A stretch of DNA of 64,000 nucleotides, taken from positions 268,194-332,193 of the forward strand of contig NZ_JH711481.1 in the NCBI RefSeq assembly GCF_000269805.1, read 5' to 3'. This document shows, one piece after another, positions 29,411 to 38,315 of the stretch. Source of the DNA: Actinomyces massiliensis 4401292. Its GTDB lineage: Bacteria; Actinomycetota; Actinomycetes; Actinomycetales; Actinomycetaceae. Made by a program: the position numbers and the translations under genes. Every line of letters begins with the position of its first letter. The first letter of the stretch is position 1. Below the pieces are notes generated by a model. That model searched no databases and was not told the DNA's origin. It saw only the letters and a list, made by a program, of their open reading frames with translations.

Positions 29411-29752
29411 CGTTCGTCCTCTTTGACTGCGCACGGGCGTCATTGCATGTGGCGGGACCGTATCGACAGCATCCTCCGGAGTTCAACGGTGTTGAAATGT
29501 CACTCCCCCTGGGCATTAAGTCCCACTTACTTTCCGTTGATATCGGAGCGTTATGACCAATGACCACATTTTCGAACGACAGCATTCCTCGACAGCGTTG
29601 AATAGCGCGCAAGCAATGTAACGAAAATATCGGTGTTTCGAAGGCAGTCATCCCGCCGCAGATCGCCCTATCCTCAGCGATTCCCGGCCAGTGCCGCGGA
29701 CTCGACGCGGGATTCAAAGCCGCCCGCACGGGCCTCGGCATAGCCTCACCCC
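29411..29752. promoter_or_regulatory. divergent promoter region, activase gene / TetR gene
   Basis: These 342 bases separate the divergent activase and TetR genes, and they are AT-richer than their surroundings (for example CAAGCAATGTAACGAAAATA). A TetR regulator commonly controls the divergent neighbour, so operators are expected here. I could not define a convincing palindrome. A partial palindrome-family fragment, CATTTTCGAACGA, lies near 29562. Confidence 0.4.
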
Positions 29753-30430
29753 ATGAGAAGCAGCGCCACAGGAGCCGCGCAGTCGGGCCAAACCGCCCCG
29801 CGCCGTCGAGGCCCCCGCCAACCGGGCACGGGCTCTGAATCCACGCGTCAGGCGATTCTCGACGCCGCCCGCGCCTCATTTCTCGCAAATGGCTTCGCCC
29901 GTACGACGATACGTAGCGTCGCCCGCACGGCCGGAGTTGATCCAGCTCTCGTTTCCTATTATTTCGGTACCAAGGGAGATCTCTTCGGAGCTTCCATGAA
30001 CCTGCAGGTGAGAGCCAGCGAGGAGATCGCGAAGATCGTCTCCGACGACATTCGCACCGCCGGCCCGAGGCTGGTGCGCCTGGCGATGACTGCCTGGGAC
30101 GACTCCGAGGGCGGAGCGACCTTTCATGCCCTCCTGCGCTGGATCGCCACCGACGACTCGGCACCGGAGGCCGTGCAGGCCTACGCCACCGAGCAGATCT
30201 CCGAGCCCATCACCCAGGCGCTCGCGCAGGCCGGCGTCTCGGTCCCGCACGCTCGTGAGCGCGCCACCCTGGTCGGCTCCCAGGTCGTCGGGCTGGCCAT
30301 GGTCCGTTACCTCTTGCGCCTCGAGCCGCTGGCGAGCGCGAGCGTCGACCATCTCGTCGAGGTCATGGGCCCCATCGTCCAGCACTACCTGACGGAACCG
30401 CTCACCCCACCCCAGACCCGGAACCGTTGA
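29753..30430 (+). CDS. TetR-family transcriptional regulator
   Basis: The 225-residue regulator has an N-terminal HTH (ILDAARASFLANGFARTTIR, then VARTAGVDPALVSYYFGTKG). These fit TetR helices 1-4, with YYFGTK at the end of the recognition helix. The C-terminal part matches the actinobacterial TetR_C domain seen in many drug- and stress-responsive members. Divergence from the activase gene suggests that gene as its target (inference). Confidence 0.92.
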   Translation: MRSSATGAAQSGQTAPRRRGPRQPGTGSESTRQAILDAARASFLANGFARTTIRSVARTAGVDPALVSYYFGTKGDLFGASMNLQVRASEEIAKIVSDDIRTAGPRLVRLAMTAWDDSEGGATFHALLRWIATDDSAPEAVQAYATEQISEPITQALAQAGVSVPHARERATLVGSQVVGLAMVRYLLRLEPLASASVDHLVEVMGPIVQHYLTEPLTPPQTRNR

Positions 30431-30572
30431 CTCAGTGCCCGCCCGCTAACCGCACCCACTCACTGCCCGCGCCCAACTGCCCGCGCCCATTGCCCGCTCA
30501 CTGCCCACTCACCGCCCGCACACTGTCCGGGCCCACACGGCGGCGCCGTCCAAGCCTCATGGAACCCCGGCG

Positions 30573-30641
30573 TCGAGGTCGACTTTTTCGAACGAGATCG
30601 ACGGTGGCACCGTCGATCTCGTTCGAAAAAGTCGACCTCGA
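30573..30641. repeat. 69 bp palindrome family, perfect copy R3
   Basis: Both 34-base arms are exactly complementary around a single central G. The left arm runs TCGAGGTCGACTTTTTCGAA then CGAGATCGACGGTG, and the right arm mirrors it. It lies in the 366 bp between the TetR stop and the next gene, both on the plus strand. Confidence 0.85.
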
Positions 30642-30796
30642 GGCAAGTGAGGCGGGGCAACGCCGGGTGACGCGGAGCAACGGGGCAACGGCAGGCAAGG
30701 CAGGGTGACCAGTAGTGCACCGGTAGTGACAAGACGCTCGTCAAGACGCGCCGTCACCGGCCGCGACTGGAACGGCAGGGCCGCTACCATGGGCGC

Positions 30797-31141
30797 GTGA
30801 TCTTCAAGGCAGTCCGCGAGCGAGCGCCCTACCCCGAGCATGAGCTCGTGGAGCAGCGCAACTGGACCGAGATCCCCCCGCGCCAGGTCCGTCTCGATCA
30901 GCTCACCACCACCCGGGCGACGCTGGACCTGCGCAATCTGCTCGATGACGACTCGACCTTCTACGGCGACCTGTTCGCGCACGTCGTCTCCTGGCACGGC
31001 GAGCTCTTCCTCGAGACGGGGCTGCACCGAGCACTGCGCGCCGCCCTCCAGGGACGGACCACGATCCACGCCCGGGTTCTCGAGGTCGACGACGGCGGCC
31101 GACCGACGGCCCCTCCCCCGCCTCCGCCTCCAGGGGCCTAA
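30797..31141 (+). CDS. small conserved actinobacterial protein (annotated VapB-like in relatives)
   Basis: The 114-residue protein opens MIFKAVRERAPYPEHELVEQ and has the block IPPRQVRLDQLTTTRATLDL. It then has LLDDDSTFYGDLFAHVV and a proline-run tail. This pattern is conserved in actinobacteria next to LytR C-terminal-domain proteins, and from memory it is often annotated as a VapB-type antitoxin. No toxin partner is present, so a toxin-antitoxin role is doubtful. Its stop is 55 bases before the LytR_C gene. Confidence 0.6.
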   Translation: MIFKAVRERAPYPEHELVEQRNWTEIPPRQVRLDQLTTTRATLDLRNLLDDDSTFYGDLFAHVVSWHGELFLETGLHRALRAALQGRTTIHARVLEVDDGGRPTAPPPPPPPGA

Positions 31142-31195
31142 TACCAGAGCGGATACCAGAGGCCCGAAGTCTGCTCGTCCATTACTCTGGGGCGC

Positions 31196-31822
31196 GTGAG
31201 CAGCACCGCAGACCCCCGCGCCGAGTACCGACGTCGCCTCAGGCACCGTCAGACCACCATCATCGGTGGGATGGCCACGGGCCTGGCATTCCTGGTGATC
31301 ATCTGCCTTCTGATATGGGCCAACATTCTCCCCGTCCCCTACGACCCCGGTTTCTCCTCGGAGAAGGACGACAAGGAGAAACTCGTCCAGCCCTGCCCGC
31401 TGGCAGAGGCCAAGACGACGGACGTGTCGTCCATTCCCGTCAACGTCTACAACGGCTCAGACCAAATGGGACTGGCCACCGGGGTCGCGGACGTGCTGAG
31501 CGACTCGGGGCTCACCGTGGCCAACACCACTGACTGGCCCAAAGGCGAGTACGACGGCGAGATCCAGCTGACCACCTCGCAGGCGGGGCTGGCCAACGCC
31601 TACACCCTGTCCAGGGTGTTCACGGGCGACACCGTCGTCCAGATCGATGAGACGCAGGACCCGAGCGACCTCACCGTGAGCGTCGTCCTCGGCAACGATT
31701 TCAAGAACGAGATGCTCTCCGCGGCCGAGGTCGCCCAGATCAAGCCCGGCGACCCCATCACCGCCCCCTCCCCCTGCGCACAGGTGACCTCCGCCCCATC
31801 GGCCGCGGCCACCGACGGCTGA
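31196..31822 (+). CDS. membrane-anchored LytR C-terminal-domain protein
   Basis: The 208-residue protein begins with a GTG. A short basic N-terminus is followed by one membrane helix (GMATGLAFLVIICLLIWANI). The extracellular LytR_C domain follows (IPVNVYNGSDQMGLATGVAD through VVLGNDF). LytR_C domains occur C-terminal to cell-wall ligases of the LCP family and alone in actinobacteria. It is probably at the cell wall interface, with unknown partner. It follows the small conserved gene as a likely two-gene unit. Confidence 0.8.
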   Translation: MSSTADPRAEYRRRLRHRQTTIIGGMATGLAFLVIICLLIWANILPVPYDPGFSSEKDDKEKLVQPCPLAEAKTTDVSSIPVNVYNGSDQMGLATGVADVLSDSGLTVANTTDWPKGEYDGEIQLTTSQAGLANAYTLSRVFTGDTVVQIDETQDPSDLTVSVVLGNDFKNEMLSAAEVAQIKPGDPITAPSPCAQVTSAPSAAATDG

Positions 31823-31852
31823 GCCCGCGCCCTGCGCGCCCTGCGCCCTACG

Positions 31853-31920
31853 TCGAGATCGACATTCTCGAACGAGATCGACGGTGACACCGTCGTCTTC
31901 GTTCGAGAATGTCGATCTCG
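31853..31920. repeat. 69 bp palindrome family, copy R4
   Basis: The arms TCGAGATCGACATTCTCGAA and TTCGAGAATGTCGATCTCG surround the centre GGTGACACC. This copy belongs to the 'GAC ATTCTC' sequence type rather than the 'GAC TTTTTC' type of R3, R5 and R6, and the right arm carries compensating changes. It sits between the convergent ends of the LytR_C and permease genes. Confidence 0.85.
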
Positions 31921-31976
31921 TCCTGCTTCGCCCTAGCCCGCCTCCCCGCCTGCGGAGCCGCGCACAGCACGCAGTC

Positions 31977-33407
31977 TCAGGACCCGTGCTTGGAATGGCG
32001 CGTGGCGTAGGCCGGCCCCTCGAGCTCGGTGCCCGCCGGCGCCGAGGCCGGGGATGCCTGCTCCAGATTGGTGCCGCGCGCCTTGGAGACCCAGCGCATC
32101 GCGTGGTAGATCGCGATCGCCGACACCGACCCCAGGGCGATGCCCGAGAAGGTCATCTCGCCCCACTGCCAGGTGTAGTCGGCAATGGCCACCACCATGG
32201 CCACGGCCGCGGTGTTGAGGTTGACGGGGTCGGAGAAGTCCACGCGGTTCTGCACCCAGATGCGCACGCCGAGCATGCCGATCATGCCGTAGAGGATGGT
32301 GGCCGCCCCGCCGAGCACACCGGCGGGAATGGTGGCGATGATCTGGCCGAACTTCGGCAGCAGGGACAGCCCCAGCGCGGTCAGGGCGGCGACGACGTAG
32401 GCGGCCGTGGAGTAGACGCGCGTGGCGGCCATGACGCCGATGTTCTCGGCATAGGTGGTGGTGCCAGAGCCGCCGCCCGTACCGGCGAGCATGGTGGACA
32501 GGCCATCGGCCAGCAGCGCGCGACCGGTGACGTCGTCGAGATTCTCCCCGGTCATGGCGGACACGGACTTGACGTGCCCGATGTTCTCGGCCACCAGCAC
32601 GAGGACCACCGGCACGAACAGGCCCAGCAGGGTCACGTCGAAGGCGGGCGCACGGAAGGCCGGCGCCCCCACCCAACCGGCGTGCGAGATCGCGGAGAAG
32701 TCGACCTCGCCGCGCAGACAGGCGGTGACATAGCCGATGAGCACGCCGAGCAGAATCGCCAGGCGGCCGATGATGCCCTTGAACAGAACGGTGATCAGCA
32801 GGATCGACACGATCGTGACCAGCGCGGTCACGGGCGCGGACTTGACGTTGTTCCAGGCGCTGGGCGCCAGGTTGAAGCCGATGAGCGACACGATCGCACC
32901 GGTGACGATCGGCGGCATGAGCCGGTCGATCCACCCGGCCCCGGCGATGTGGACGACGGCGCCCACCAGCGCCAGCGCCGCACCGGCGGCAATGACACCG
33001 CCCTGGGCCAGGGACGCCTTGTGGGCGTCGATCGGGCCGCCTCCGCCCGCCACATAGCCGGTCACCGCGCCGATCGGGGCGATCAGGGCGAAGGAGGAGC
33101 CCAGGTAGCTGGGCAGGCGCCCGCTCGTGATTCCCAGGAACAGGAGGGTGCCGAGGCCGGTGAAGAACAGGGTCGTGGAAGGGTCGAAGCCGGTCAGCAG
33201 AGGCACGAGGAAGGTCGCCCCGAACATGGCGACGACGTGCTGAACGCCGATGCCGACGGTACGGGGCCAGGTCAGTCGTTCACCGGGGGCGACGACTTCA
33301 CCGGGCGCGATGGACCTGCCGTCACCGTGGATGCGCCAAAGATGCCAGGGGCTCCGGAGGCGGGAGAGGCCTGAAGGGGATGAGGGCGCTGAAGACTCTG
33401 AAGGCAC
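31977..33407 (-). CDS. uracil/xanthine permease (NCS2 family)
   Basis: The chosen start is the GTG at 33407, six bases after AGGAG. The longer frame to 33950 runs through a gene on the other strand. The 476-residue product begins with a short Ser/Pro tail and WHLWRIHGDGRSIAPGEV. It has the NCS2 core VGIGVQHVVAMFGATFLVPL, SSFALIAPIG and VLVAENIGHVKSVSAMTG, the quinone/nucleobase-binding QNxxH-type region being replaced by AENIGHV as in uracil permeases. It has about fourteen membrane helices and should import uracil or xanthine with protons. Confidence 0.9.
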   Translation of the reverse strand: MPSESSAPSSPSGLSRLRSPWHLWRIHGDGRSIAPGEVVAPGERLTWPRTVGIGVQHVVAMFGATFLVPLLTGFDPSTTLFFTGLGTLLFLGITSGRLPSYLGSSFALIAPIGAVTGYVAGGGGPIDAHKASLAQGGVIAAGAALALVGAVVHIAGAGWIDRLMPPIVTGAIVSLIGFNLAPSAWNNVKSAPVTALVTIVSILLITVLFKGIIGRLAILLGVLIGYVTACLRGEVDFSAISHAGWVGAPAFRAPAFDVTLLGLFVPVVLVLVAENIGHVKSVSAMTGENLDDVTGRALLADGLSTMLAGTGGGSGTTTYAENIGVMAATRVYSTAAYVVAALTALGLSLLPKFGQIIATIPAGVLGGAATILYGMIGMLGVRIWVQNRVDFSDPVNLNTAAVAMVVAIADYTWQWGEMTFSGIALGSVSAIAIYHAMRWVSKARGTNLEQASPASAPAGTELEGPAYATRHSKHGS

Positions 33408-33599
33408 TGCAGACTCCTGTCGCGGGAGAAGGACGGGGCGGCGCAACCGCCTCGAGAGGACGATGTCGCACGCGACAGGGACTGATGACGCCGACGGCGT
33501 CGAGCCCGTGAACCTGACAGAACCCTGCCAGATCTCCAGCATAGACGGCCCCCGCCCCGGATGTCGCATCGTCGCCCGCACCCGGGCATGATGGGACGT

Positions 33600-33932
33600 A
33601 TGAGTCAGGAGCAGCCCACCGACCCGACCCGACTCGTGCCGGAGGGTTTCGTCTTCCCCGGCACCGAGATGCTTGATCCTCACGAGGTCTTCGCCGGCCC
33701 CGGCTACCAGGCCCCGCAGCAGCGGACCGATCCGGTGGCCGCCATCGTCCTCGTGCTGACTCTGCTCAGCCCGTTCCCCGGTTTCGGCGCGACCGCGGCG
33801 ATCATGGGCTGGTGGGCGTTGCGCCGGCTGCGGAGGAGCTATGCCGGCGGGCACGGGCAGGCGTGGCTCGGCGTCATCGTCGGCTCGGCGACGACCGTGA
33901 TGTGGCTGTGGATCTGGTGGCTGGCCTCCTGA
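33600..33932 (+). CDS. DUF4190-type small membrane protein
   Basis: The 110-residue protein starts at the ATG at 33600, which is preferred over upstream starts in a basic leader. Two hydrophobic helices (DPVAAIVLVLTLLSPFPGFG and AWLGVIVGSATTVMWLWIWW) flank a basic loop (ALRRLRRSYAGG). This is the layout of the DUF4190 domain of unknown function. It is divergent from the permease gene. Confidence 0.7.
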   Translation: MSQEQPTDPTRLVPEGFVFPGTEMLDPHEVFAGPGYQAPQQRTDPVAAIVLVLTLLSPFPGFGATAAIMGWWALRRLRRSYAGGHGQAWLGVIVGSATTVMWLWIWWLAS

Positions 33933-34039
33933 GCCGTGCTCACGGATCACGGGACCCGGGCACCGAACCGGGCGCGGGTTCTGACACGGTTCTTGAGATG
34001 TTTCTGAGAGGTGACCCCCGTACCCCCTAGGCTGACGGG

Positions 34040-34777
34040 ATGAAGCCCTTCATCATGGTGTCGACGCGCCCCGAGTTCGAGGCGGCGCAGAATGAGTACG
34101 AGTCCTTCCTGTCCCAGAGCGGTCTGCCCCGTGAGGATCTTCACCACGTGCTCCTGGAGGAGGTCGATTTCCTCGACGCCTTCACGGCCGGTGACGTCTC
34201 CGGCGTCCTCATCGGGGGAAGCCCCTACGACGTCTCCACGCCGGAGGGCTCCAAGACCCGTTCCCAGATGCACGTCGAGGAGCAGGTGCGCGAGCTGCTG
34301 GCGGTGGCGCTCAAGGAGGGCGTGCCGGTGCTCGCCACGGGCTTCGGACTGGAGGTCCTGGCCGGCTATCTCGGCACCTCCACCTCCCGGGAGTTCGGCG
34401 AGGAGCTCGGCGCCACGGAGATCTTCGTGACCGCGGACGGGCGGGCGGACCCGCTCCTGGCCGACCTGCCGCAGGCATTCACGGCGCTGGTCGGCCACCA
34501 TGAGGGCGTCGGCGAGGTGCCGGCCCACTCGACCCTGCTGGCCTCGTCGCCCGACTGCCCCGTCCAGATGATCCGGGTGGGCGCCTCGGTGTACGGCTCC
34601 CAGTTCAACCCGGAGCTCGACGCCGAGCGCTTCGCCCAGCGGGTGTCGGCCTACTCCGACGCCGGCTACGGCGACCCCGGCCTGGTGGAGACCATCGTGT
34701 CCGAGGCGAGCAGCACCTCGGAGCATATGGCCGGTCGCGTGATCCGCAATTTCGTGACTCATTTCTCCCACGACTGA
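34040..34777 (+). CDS. class I glutamine-amidotransferase-like protein, catalytic residues replaced
   Basis: The 245-residue protein aligns along its whole length with the gene at 35970-36704 and with GMP-synthase-like GATase1 proteins. The glycine-rich VLIGGSPYDVSTPE block and the fold are kept. The nucleophile elbow reads LATGFGLEVL where the paralogue has LGACYGIGTL, so Cys becomes Gly at residue 101. The triad block reads YGSQFNPELD where the paralogue has YATQFHPELD, so His becomes Asn. Hydrolysis of glutamine should be impossible. A binding or regulatory role is likely, possibly with the active paralogue (inference). Confidence 0.85.
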   Translation: MKPFIMVSTRPEFEAAQNEYESFLSQSGLPREDLHHVLLEEVDFLDAFTAGDVSGVLIGGSPYDVSTPEGSKTRSQMHVEEQVRELLAVALKEGVPVLATGFGLEVLAGYLGTSTSREFGEELGATEIFVTADGRADPLLADLPQAFTALVGHHEGVGEVPAHSTLLASSPDCPVQMIRVGASVYGSQFNPELDAERFAQRVSAYSDAGYGDPGLVETIVSEASSTSEHMAGRVIRNFVTHFSHD

Positions 34778-34840
34778 GATCGGGAGGGCCGTCGGCCACG
34801 CGCGCCAAGCCCTGTCCGGCCTGCCGCCTCCCCTCTCCCG

Positions 34841-34909
34841 TCGAGGTCGACTTTTTCGAACGAGGTTGGCGGTGGCACCGTCGATCTCGTTCGAAAAAGT
34901 CGACCTCGA
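34841..34909. repeat. 69 bp palindrome family, copy R5
   Basis: Same sequence type as R3 (TCGACTTTTTCGAACGAG arms). The inner left arm has changes (GAGGTTGGCGGTG) that break a few pairs. It lies between the catalytically degraded GATase-like gene and the Sir2 gene. Confidence 0.85.
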
Positions 34910-34963
34910 CGCATGGGGGCTCAAGGCTGGCCGACGGCGGAGGCACGGTGTAGACCAGGCTCC

Positions 34964-35812
34964 ATGAGCGATCCGATCAGTGCTGCGGATATCACGGAGG
35001 CCGTGAACGCGGCCGCCGCCCTCATGGCGGGACGGCGCACCCTGGCCGTGACCGGCGCGGGAATCTCCACCGACGCCGGCATCCCTGACTACCGGGGCAT
35101 GGGGACGACGCCGGTCGAGCCGGTCGACTACGAGCAGTTCGTCACCGATCCGGTGTGGTACCGGTGGTTATGGGCGCGCAACCACGCCACCTGGCGGCTG
35201 CTCGATCCCTTGGAGCCGACGCCGGGGCATGCGGCCCTGGCCCGCCTGGAGGAGGCGGGACTGGTGACGGGCGTCGCCACCCAGAACGTGGACCGGCTGC
35301 ACTCCCGGGCCGATCAGCGCACCGTGTGGGAACTGCATGGCGCCTACGACCGGGTCGTGTGTCTGACCTGCGGGCGAATCGTCTCCCGCGCCGAGGTGGA
35401 TGCCCGGCTGACGGTGCTCAACCCCGACTATCCGCGTGAGACCGATCCGGCACGGGTGGCGATCACTCCGGAGGCGGACAGGGACGCGGCGCGGGCCTGC
35501 GACTTCGAGCCGGTGACGTGCGAGGCGTGCGGCGGTCTGCTCAAGCCGGACATCGTCTTCTTCGGCGAGGGGCTGCCCGCCGCCATGAGCGAGGCCATGG
35601 ACGCCGCCGGCCATTGCGACGTCGTCCTGGTGGCGGGCACGAGCCTGGCGGTACTCACCGGGCTGTGGATCGTGCGCCAGGCCATAGCTCACGGCGCCGA
35701 GCTCGTGGTCATCAACCGCGGGCCGACCGCCGTGGACGAGATGGCCGACGTGCGCGTGCAGGGCGGAACGAGTCAGGTGCTCGAACCACTCGCCAATGCC
35801 CTGGGAGCCTGA
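34964..35812 (+). CDS. Sir2-family NAD-dependent protein deacetylase
   Basis: The 282-residue sirtuin starts at the ATG at 34964. It has the NAD-binding GAGISTDAGIPDYRG motif and TQNVDRLH. The catalytic His is in ELHGAYDR, and four zinc cysteines lie in CLTCG and CEACGG. The end has VLVAGTSLAV and VVINRGPT. It removes acyl groups from lysines using NAD in the cytoplasm. It is flanked on both sides by 69 bp palindromes, and its neighbours are the two GATase-like paralogues. Confidence 0.95.
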   Translation: MSDPISAADITEAVNAAAALMAGRRTLAVTGAGISTDAGIPDYRGMGTTPVEPVDYEQFVTDPVWYRWLWARNHATWRLLDPLEPTPGHAALARLEEAGLVTGVATQNVDRLHSRADQRTVWELHGAYDRVVCLTCGRIVSRAEVDARLTVLNPDYPRETDPARVAITPEADRDAARACDFEPVTCEACGGLLKPDIVFFGEGLPAAMSEAMDAAGHCDVVLVAGTSLAVLTGLWIVRQAIAHGAELVVINRGPTAVDEMADVRVQGGTSQVLEPLANALGA

Positions 35813-35873
35813 CCCGGGCGCGGGGCCGAGCACGCGTCCGGGTGCACCCAGGTGCGCCCGCCCCCGTCCCCCG

Positions 35874-35942
35874 TCGAGATCGACTTTTTCGAATGAGGGC
35901 GACGGTGGCACCATCGATCTCGTTCGAAAAAGTCGATCTCGA
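35874..35942. repeat. 69 bp palindrome family, copy R6
   Basis: The arms TCGAGATCGACTTTTTCGAA and TTCGAAAAAGTCGATCTCGA surround GGTGGCACC with two or three inner mismatches. It lies between the convergent ends of the Sir2 gene and the intact GATase-like gene. Confidence 0.85.
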
Positions 35943-35969
35943 CGCAAGGGCAGCTCAGTCCCGGGCGGC

Positions 35970-36704
35970 TCAATCGCGAGCGTAGTGCTCGGCGAAGTTG
36001 CGCAGCACAGCCCAGGACTGACTCACATCCTGGGCGCGGGTCCAGGCCTGAACGGCGGGCAGCTCGTCGGGGTCGAAGTACCCGTGATCGGCGTAGAAGG
36101 CCTGGCGGTGCGCGAAGGCCTCGCCATCGAGCTCGGGGTGGAACTGCGTGGCGTAGAGATTGGTCCTCATGCGGAGCATCTGAACCGGGCAGGGCTGAGA
36201 GGTCGCCAGCACGACGGCGCCGGGAGGAGGCGTGAAGATGGCGTCGTTGTGGGCGACGAACGCCTGAAAGGTGGGCGTGATGCCGGCGCACAGCGGGTCG
36301 GCCAGACCAGCGGCGGTCAAGGTGATCTCGGGAGCGCCGACCTCCTCGGCATAGGTGGCGTCGATGACGGCGCCCTGATGCCGGGCGAGGGTGCCGATGC
36401 CGTAGCAGGCCCCGAGGAAGGGGAAGTCAGCAGCGACAACGCGGTCGAGCAGGGCGGTGAACTCGGCCTCAACACGTCGCTGAGTATCGGATTTCACATC
36501 TTCGGGGGTGGATGTGTTGAAGGGAGATCCCCCCACCATGATGCCGGAGTACGCATCCATGTCGATGTCGGGCATGGGTTCTGACTCGAGGCGGACGCGG
36601 CACAGGTCGCGCTCCCGCAGGCCGGTACGGATGAGGAAGGCTTCGTACTCGGCATCCGCCGGGGCGTCGTCGGCTCGGGTGGCGAGCAGGATGAAGGGCT
36701 TCAC
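35970..36704 (-). CDS. class I glutamine amidotransferase (GMP-synthase-like)
   Basis: The 244-residue protein has an intact catalytic set: GACYGIG (C100) as the nucleophile elbow and QFHPELD supplying the His-Glu pair. It lacks a synthetase domain, so it is a stand-alone GATase1-type hydrolase, perhaps acting on gamma-glutamyl compounds. It is the close paralogue of the inactive protein at 34040-34777. It starts with a GTG, and the next gene upstream on this strand is a purine nucleoside phosphorylase-like gene 134 bases away. Confidence 0.88.
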   Translation of the reverse strand: MKPFILLATRADDAPADAEYEAFLIRTGLRERDLCRVRLESEPMPDIDMDAYSGIMVGGSPFNTSTPEDVKSDTQRRVEAEFTALLDRVVAADFPFLGACYGIGTLARHQGAVIDATYAEEVGAPEITLTAAGLADPLCAGITPTFQAFVAHNDAIFTPPPGAVVLATSQPCPVQMLRMRTNLYATQFHPELDGEAFAHRQAFYADHGYFDPDELPAVQAWTRAQDVSQSWAVLRNFAEHYARD

Positions 36705-36838
36705 GAGCGCACTTTAGCGGCAGCGGAGCTGGAGGGCAGAAGAGTCCCGATGGGCGGGCAGCGCGACAGCACCGCGAAGGAGGCGGACTCGGGGCGGCCT
36801 GGGCCCTCGAGCTCCCGAAGCCCTCGAGCTCCCGAAGC

Positions 36839-37663
36839 TCAGCCGAGGGCGGTCAGGATCGCCTCGACGGCGGCACGGACCACGTCGGGCGCCGGCCGAC
36901 GGGTGAAGCCGTCCGCGCTGTGGGCGCCCACCCGGTGCTCCGCGGCACCCCGCCCGGTGGTGGCCGACGGATCGGCGGCGGCATCGACGTAGGCCAGCCC
37001 GGCGACCCGGACGCCCCGGGAGGCCAGCGCCATGGCTTCGGCAATGGAATCGGTGACGACGCCATCGGCGCCGAGCGCGGCGAGGACGCGGGCCTCCGCC
37101 CGAGTGGGGCGCACCGGTCCCGGGACGAGAGCCAGCAAGCCGGGCTCGCGCACGCCGTCGAGCGTGGCCAGACGCGCGGTGAGGTCTTCGTCCCACGCGG
37201 CCTCGACGACGCCGCGAGCGGGGAACAACGGGGTGCCGGCGAAGTTGAGGTGGTCGCCGATGGGGAGGAAGTCTTTGAACTCGGCTCCGCCAACACTGGT
37301 CGCACGCGTGACGAGCAGGGCCGCGCGCACGCGGGCCGCGGCGGTACGGGCGAAGGCCGTGGTACTGCGGACGGGTTGGCCCTCGAACAGATTGGTGCGA
37401 CCGCGGGCGATGAGGACGCCGAAACCATCATGCTCGTAGGACTGAAGGGCGTCCTCCTGCCCATCGAGCTCGGGTGCGGACACGCCGGGGAGAAAGGACA
37501 GGCGCACGCTGGAGGCGGGGCGCCCCCACGCCTCGCGGAGCTCGGTGAGGAAGAAGGGCTCGGCTATCACGAGGAGGTCATGCTGCGGACGACCGGTCGC
37601 CAGGAGAATCGAGGCCCCGTCGGGATCATCATCCCAGGGCGCGGTTGCAGGTTCCGGGGTCAC
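36839..37663 (-). CDS. purine nucleoside phosphorylase-like protein
   Basis: The 274-residue protein starts with a GTG preceded by GGGAGAATGC. It carries features of trimeric purine nucleoside phosphorylases. These are VRSTTAFARTAAARVRAALL followed by VTRATSVGG, in the position of the usual 'LTNAaGGln', then IGDHLNFAGTPLF corresponding to 'ISDHINltG.nPL', and a C-terminal SIAEAMALASRGVRVAGLAYV block. It probably splits a nucleoside with phosphate in salvage. Divergence at the usual motifs leaves the exact substrate open. Confidence 0.72.
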   Translation of the reverse strand: MTPEPATAPWDDDPDGASILLATGRPQHDLLVIAEPFFLTELREAWGRPASSVRLSFLPGVSAPELDGQEDALQSYEHDGFGVLIARGRTNLFEGQPVRSTTAFARTAAARVRAALLVTRATSVGGAEFKDFLPIGDHLNFAGTPLFPARGVVEAAWDEDLTARLATLDGVREPGLLALVPGPVRPTRAEARVLAALGADGVVTDSIAEAMALASRGVRVAGLAYVDAAADPSATTGRGAAEHRVGAHSADGFTRRPAPDVVRAAVEAILTALG

Positions 37664-37823
37664 GCATTCTCCCTCTTAGTCGCGGGCATTCCGATAGGCA
37701 GCCTACCGGTCTCCCTCGCCAGAGGGTGTTTCTCCCAGGAAAAGAAGAGGGGAGCACCATCCGATCGTCTTCTCGACCCTCTCAGCCCACCATCCGCTCA
37801 GCGGTCACTCATCGGCCGTGCGA

Positions 37824-38315
37824 TCACATAGTCCGGTCGTAGTAGAAACGGGCCGTTCCGGCAACGACCGAGTACGCGAAGGCTGCCACTTTGACGAACA
37901 AGGATATCGGAAGCGATGTGAAAGATACCACGAAAAGAATGAGCATGATCGGCAAGGCCGTCCTGCCGGCGACCACCCACATCTTCTGCTTGACCGCCCT
38001 GTCCCGCTCGTCCCACACGCCGTCCATCTCGCGGCTGAACATGGTGTCGTGGCCGCGACGCCCCCTCACGAGCAGGAGGATCAGCACGATCGCCGCAGCG
38101 AGAATGCCGATGGCTCCGCCGAGCGCGGCGGACCGGACCTGATCGTCGGCGAGTCGCGGTCGGAGAATGAGAAGCGCTGCCGCGCCGACGACGCAGGCAA
38201 CGAGATACACGCGCTCCCAGAAAGCCCTGCGACGCCGCCTGCGCTCAGCAGGAGACGCGGAGGCCGGAGCCGTGGCCGGGGGGCGACCCTCCGGTATCTC
38301 AGACATCTCAGGCAT
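37824..38315 (-). CDS. membrane protein paired with an XRE regulator
   Basis: The 163-residue protein starts at the ATG at 38315, seven bases after GAGGAG, overlapping the end of the XRE gene by eight bases. Four predicted helices come in two pairs, separated by a charged loop (MDGVWDERDRAVKQKMWVVAG). The layout 'small XRE regulator followed by a multi-helix membrane protein' is widespread in Gram-positive bacteria with unknown physiological role. Confidence 0.75.
   Translation of the reverse strand: MPEMSEIPEGRPPATAPASASPAERRRRRRAFWERVYLVACVVGAAALLILRPRLADDQVRSAALGGAIGILAAAIVLILLLVRGRRGHDTMFSREMDGVWDERDRAVKQKMWVVAGRTALPIMLILFVVSFTSLPISLFVKVAAFAYSVVAGTARFYYDRTM

Noticed and set aside
30797-31141. 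VapB antitoxin of a toxin-antitoxin pair
   Set aside because: No PIN-domain toxin is adjacent. The gene pairs instead with a LytR C-terminal-domain gene, so only the conserved family is called.
33408-33950. Longer N-terminus of the nucleobase permease
   Set aside because: The extra codons are an Arg/Pro/His-rich antisense of the DUF4190 gene, whereas a GTG with AGGAG at the right distance lies at 33407.
31853-35942. Palindromes R4-R6 as ordinary terminators
   Set aside because: Some copies (R1, R2, R7) are upstream of genes rather than at gene ends, and the strict 69 bp form with paired arm variants is more conserved than terminators are. A terminator role for the convergent copies remains possible.
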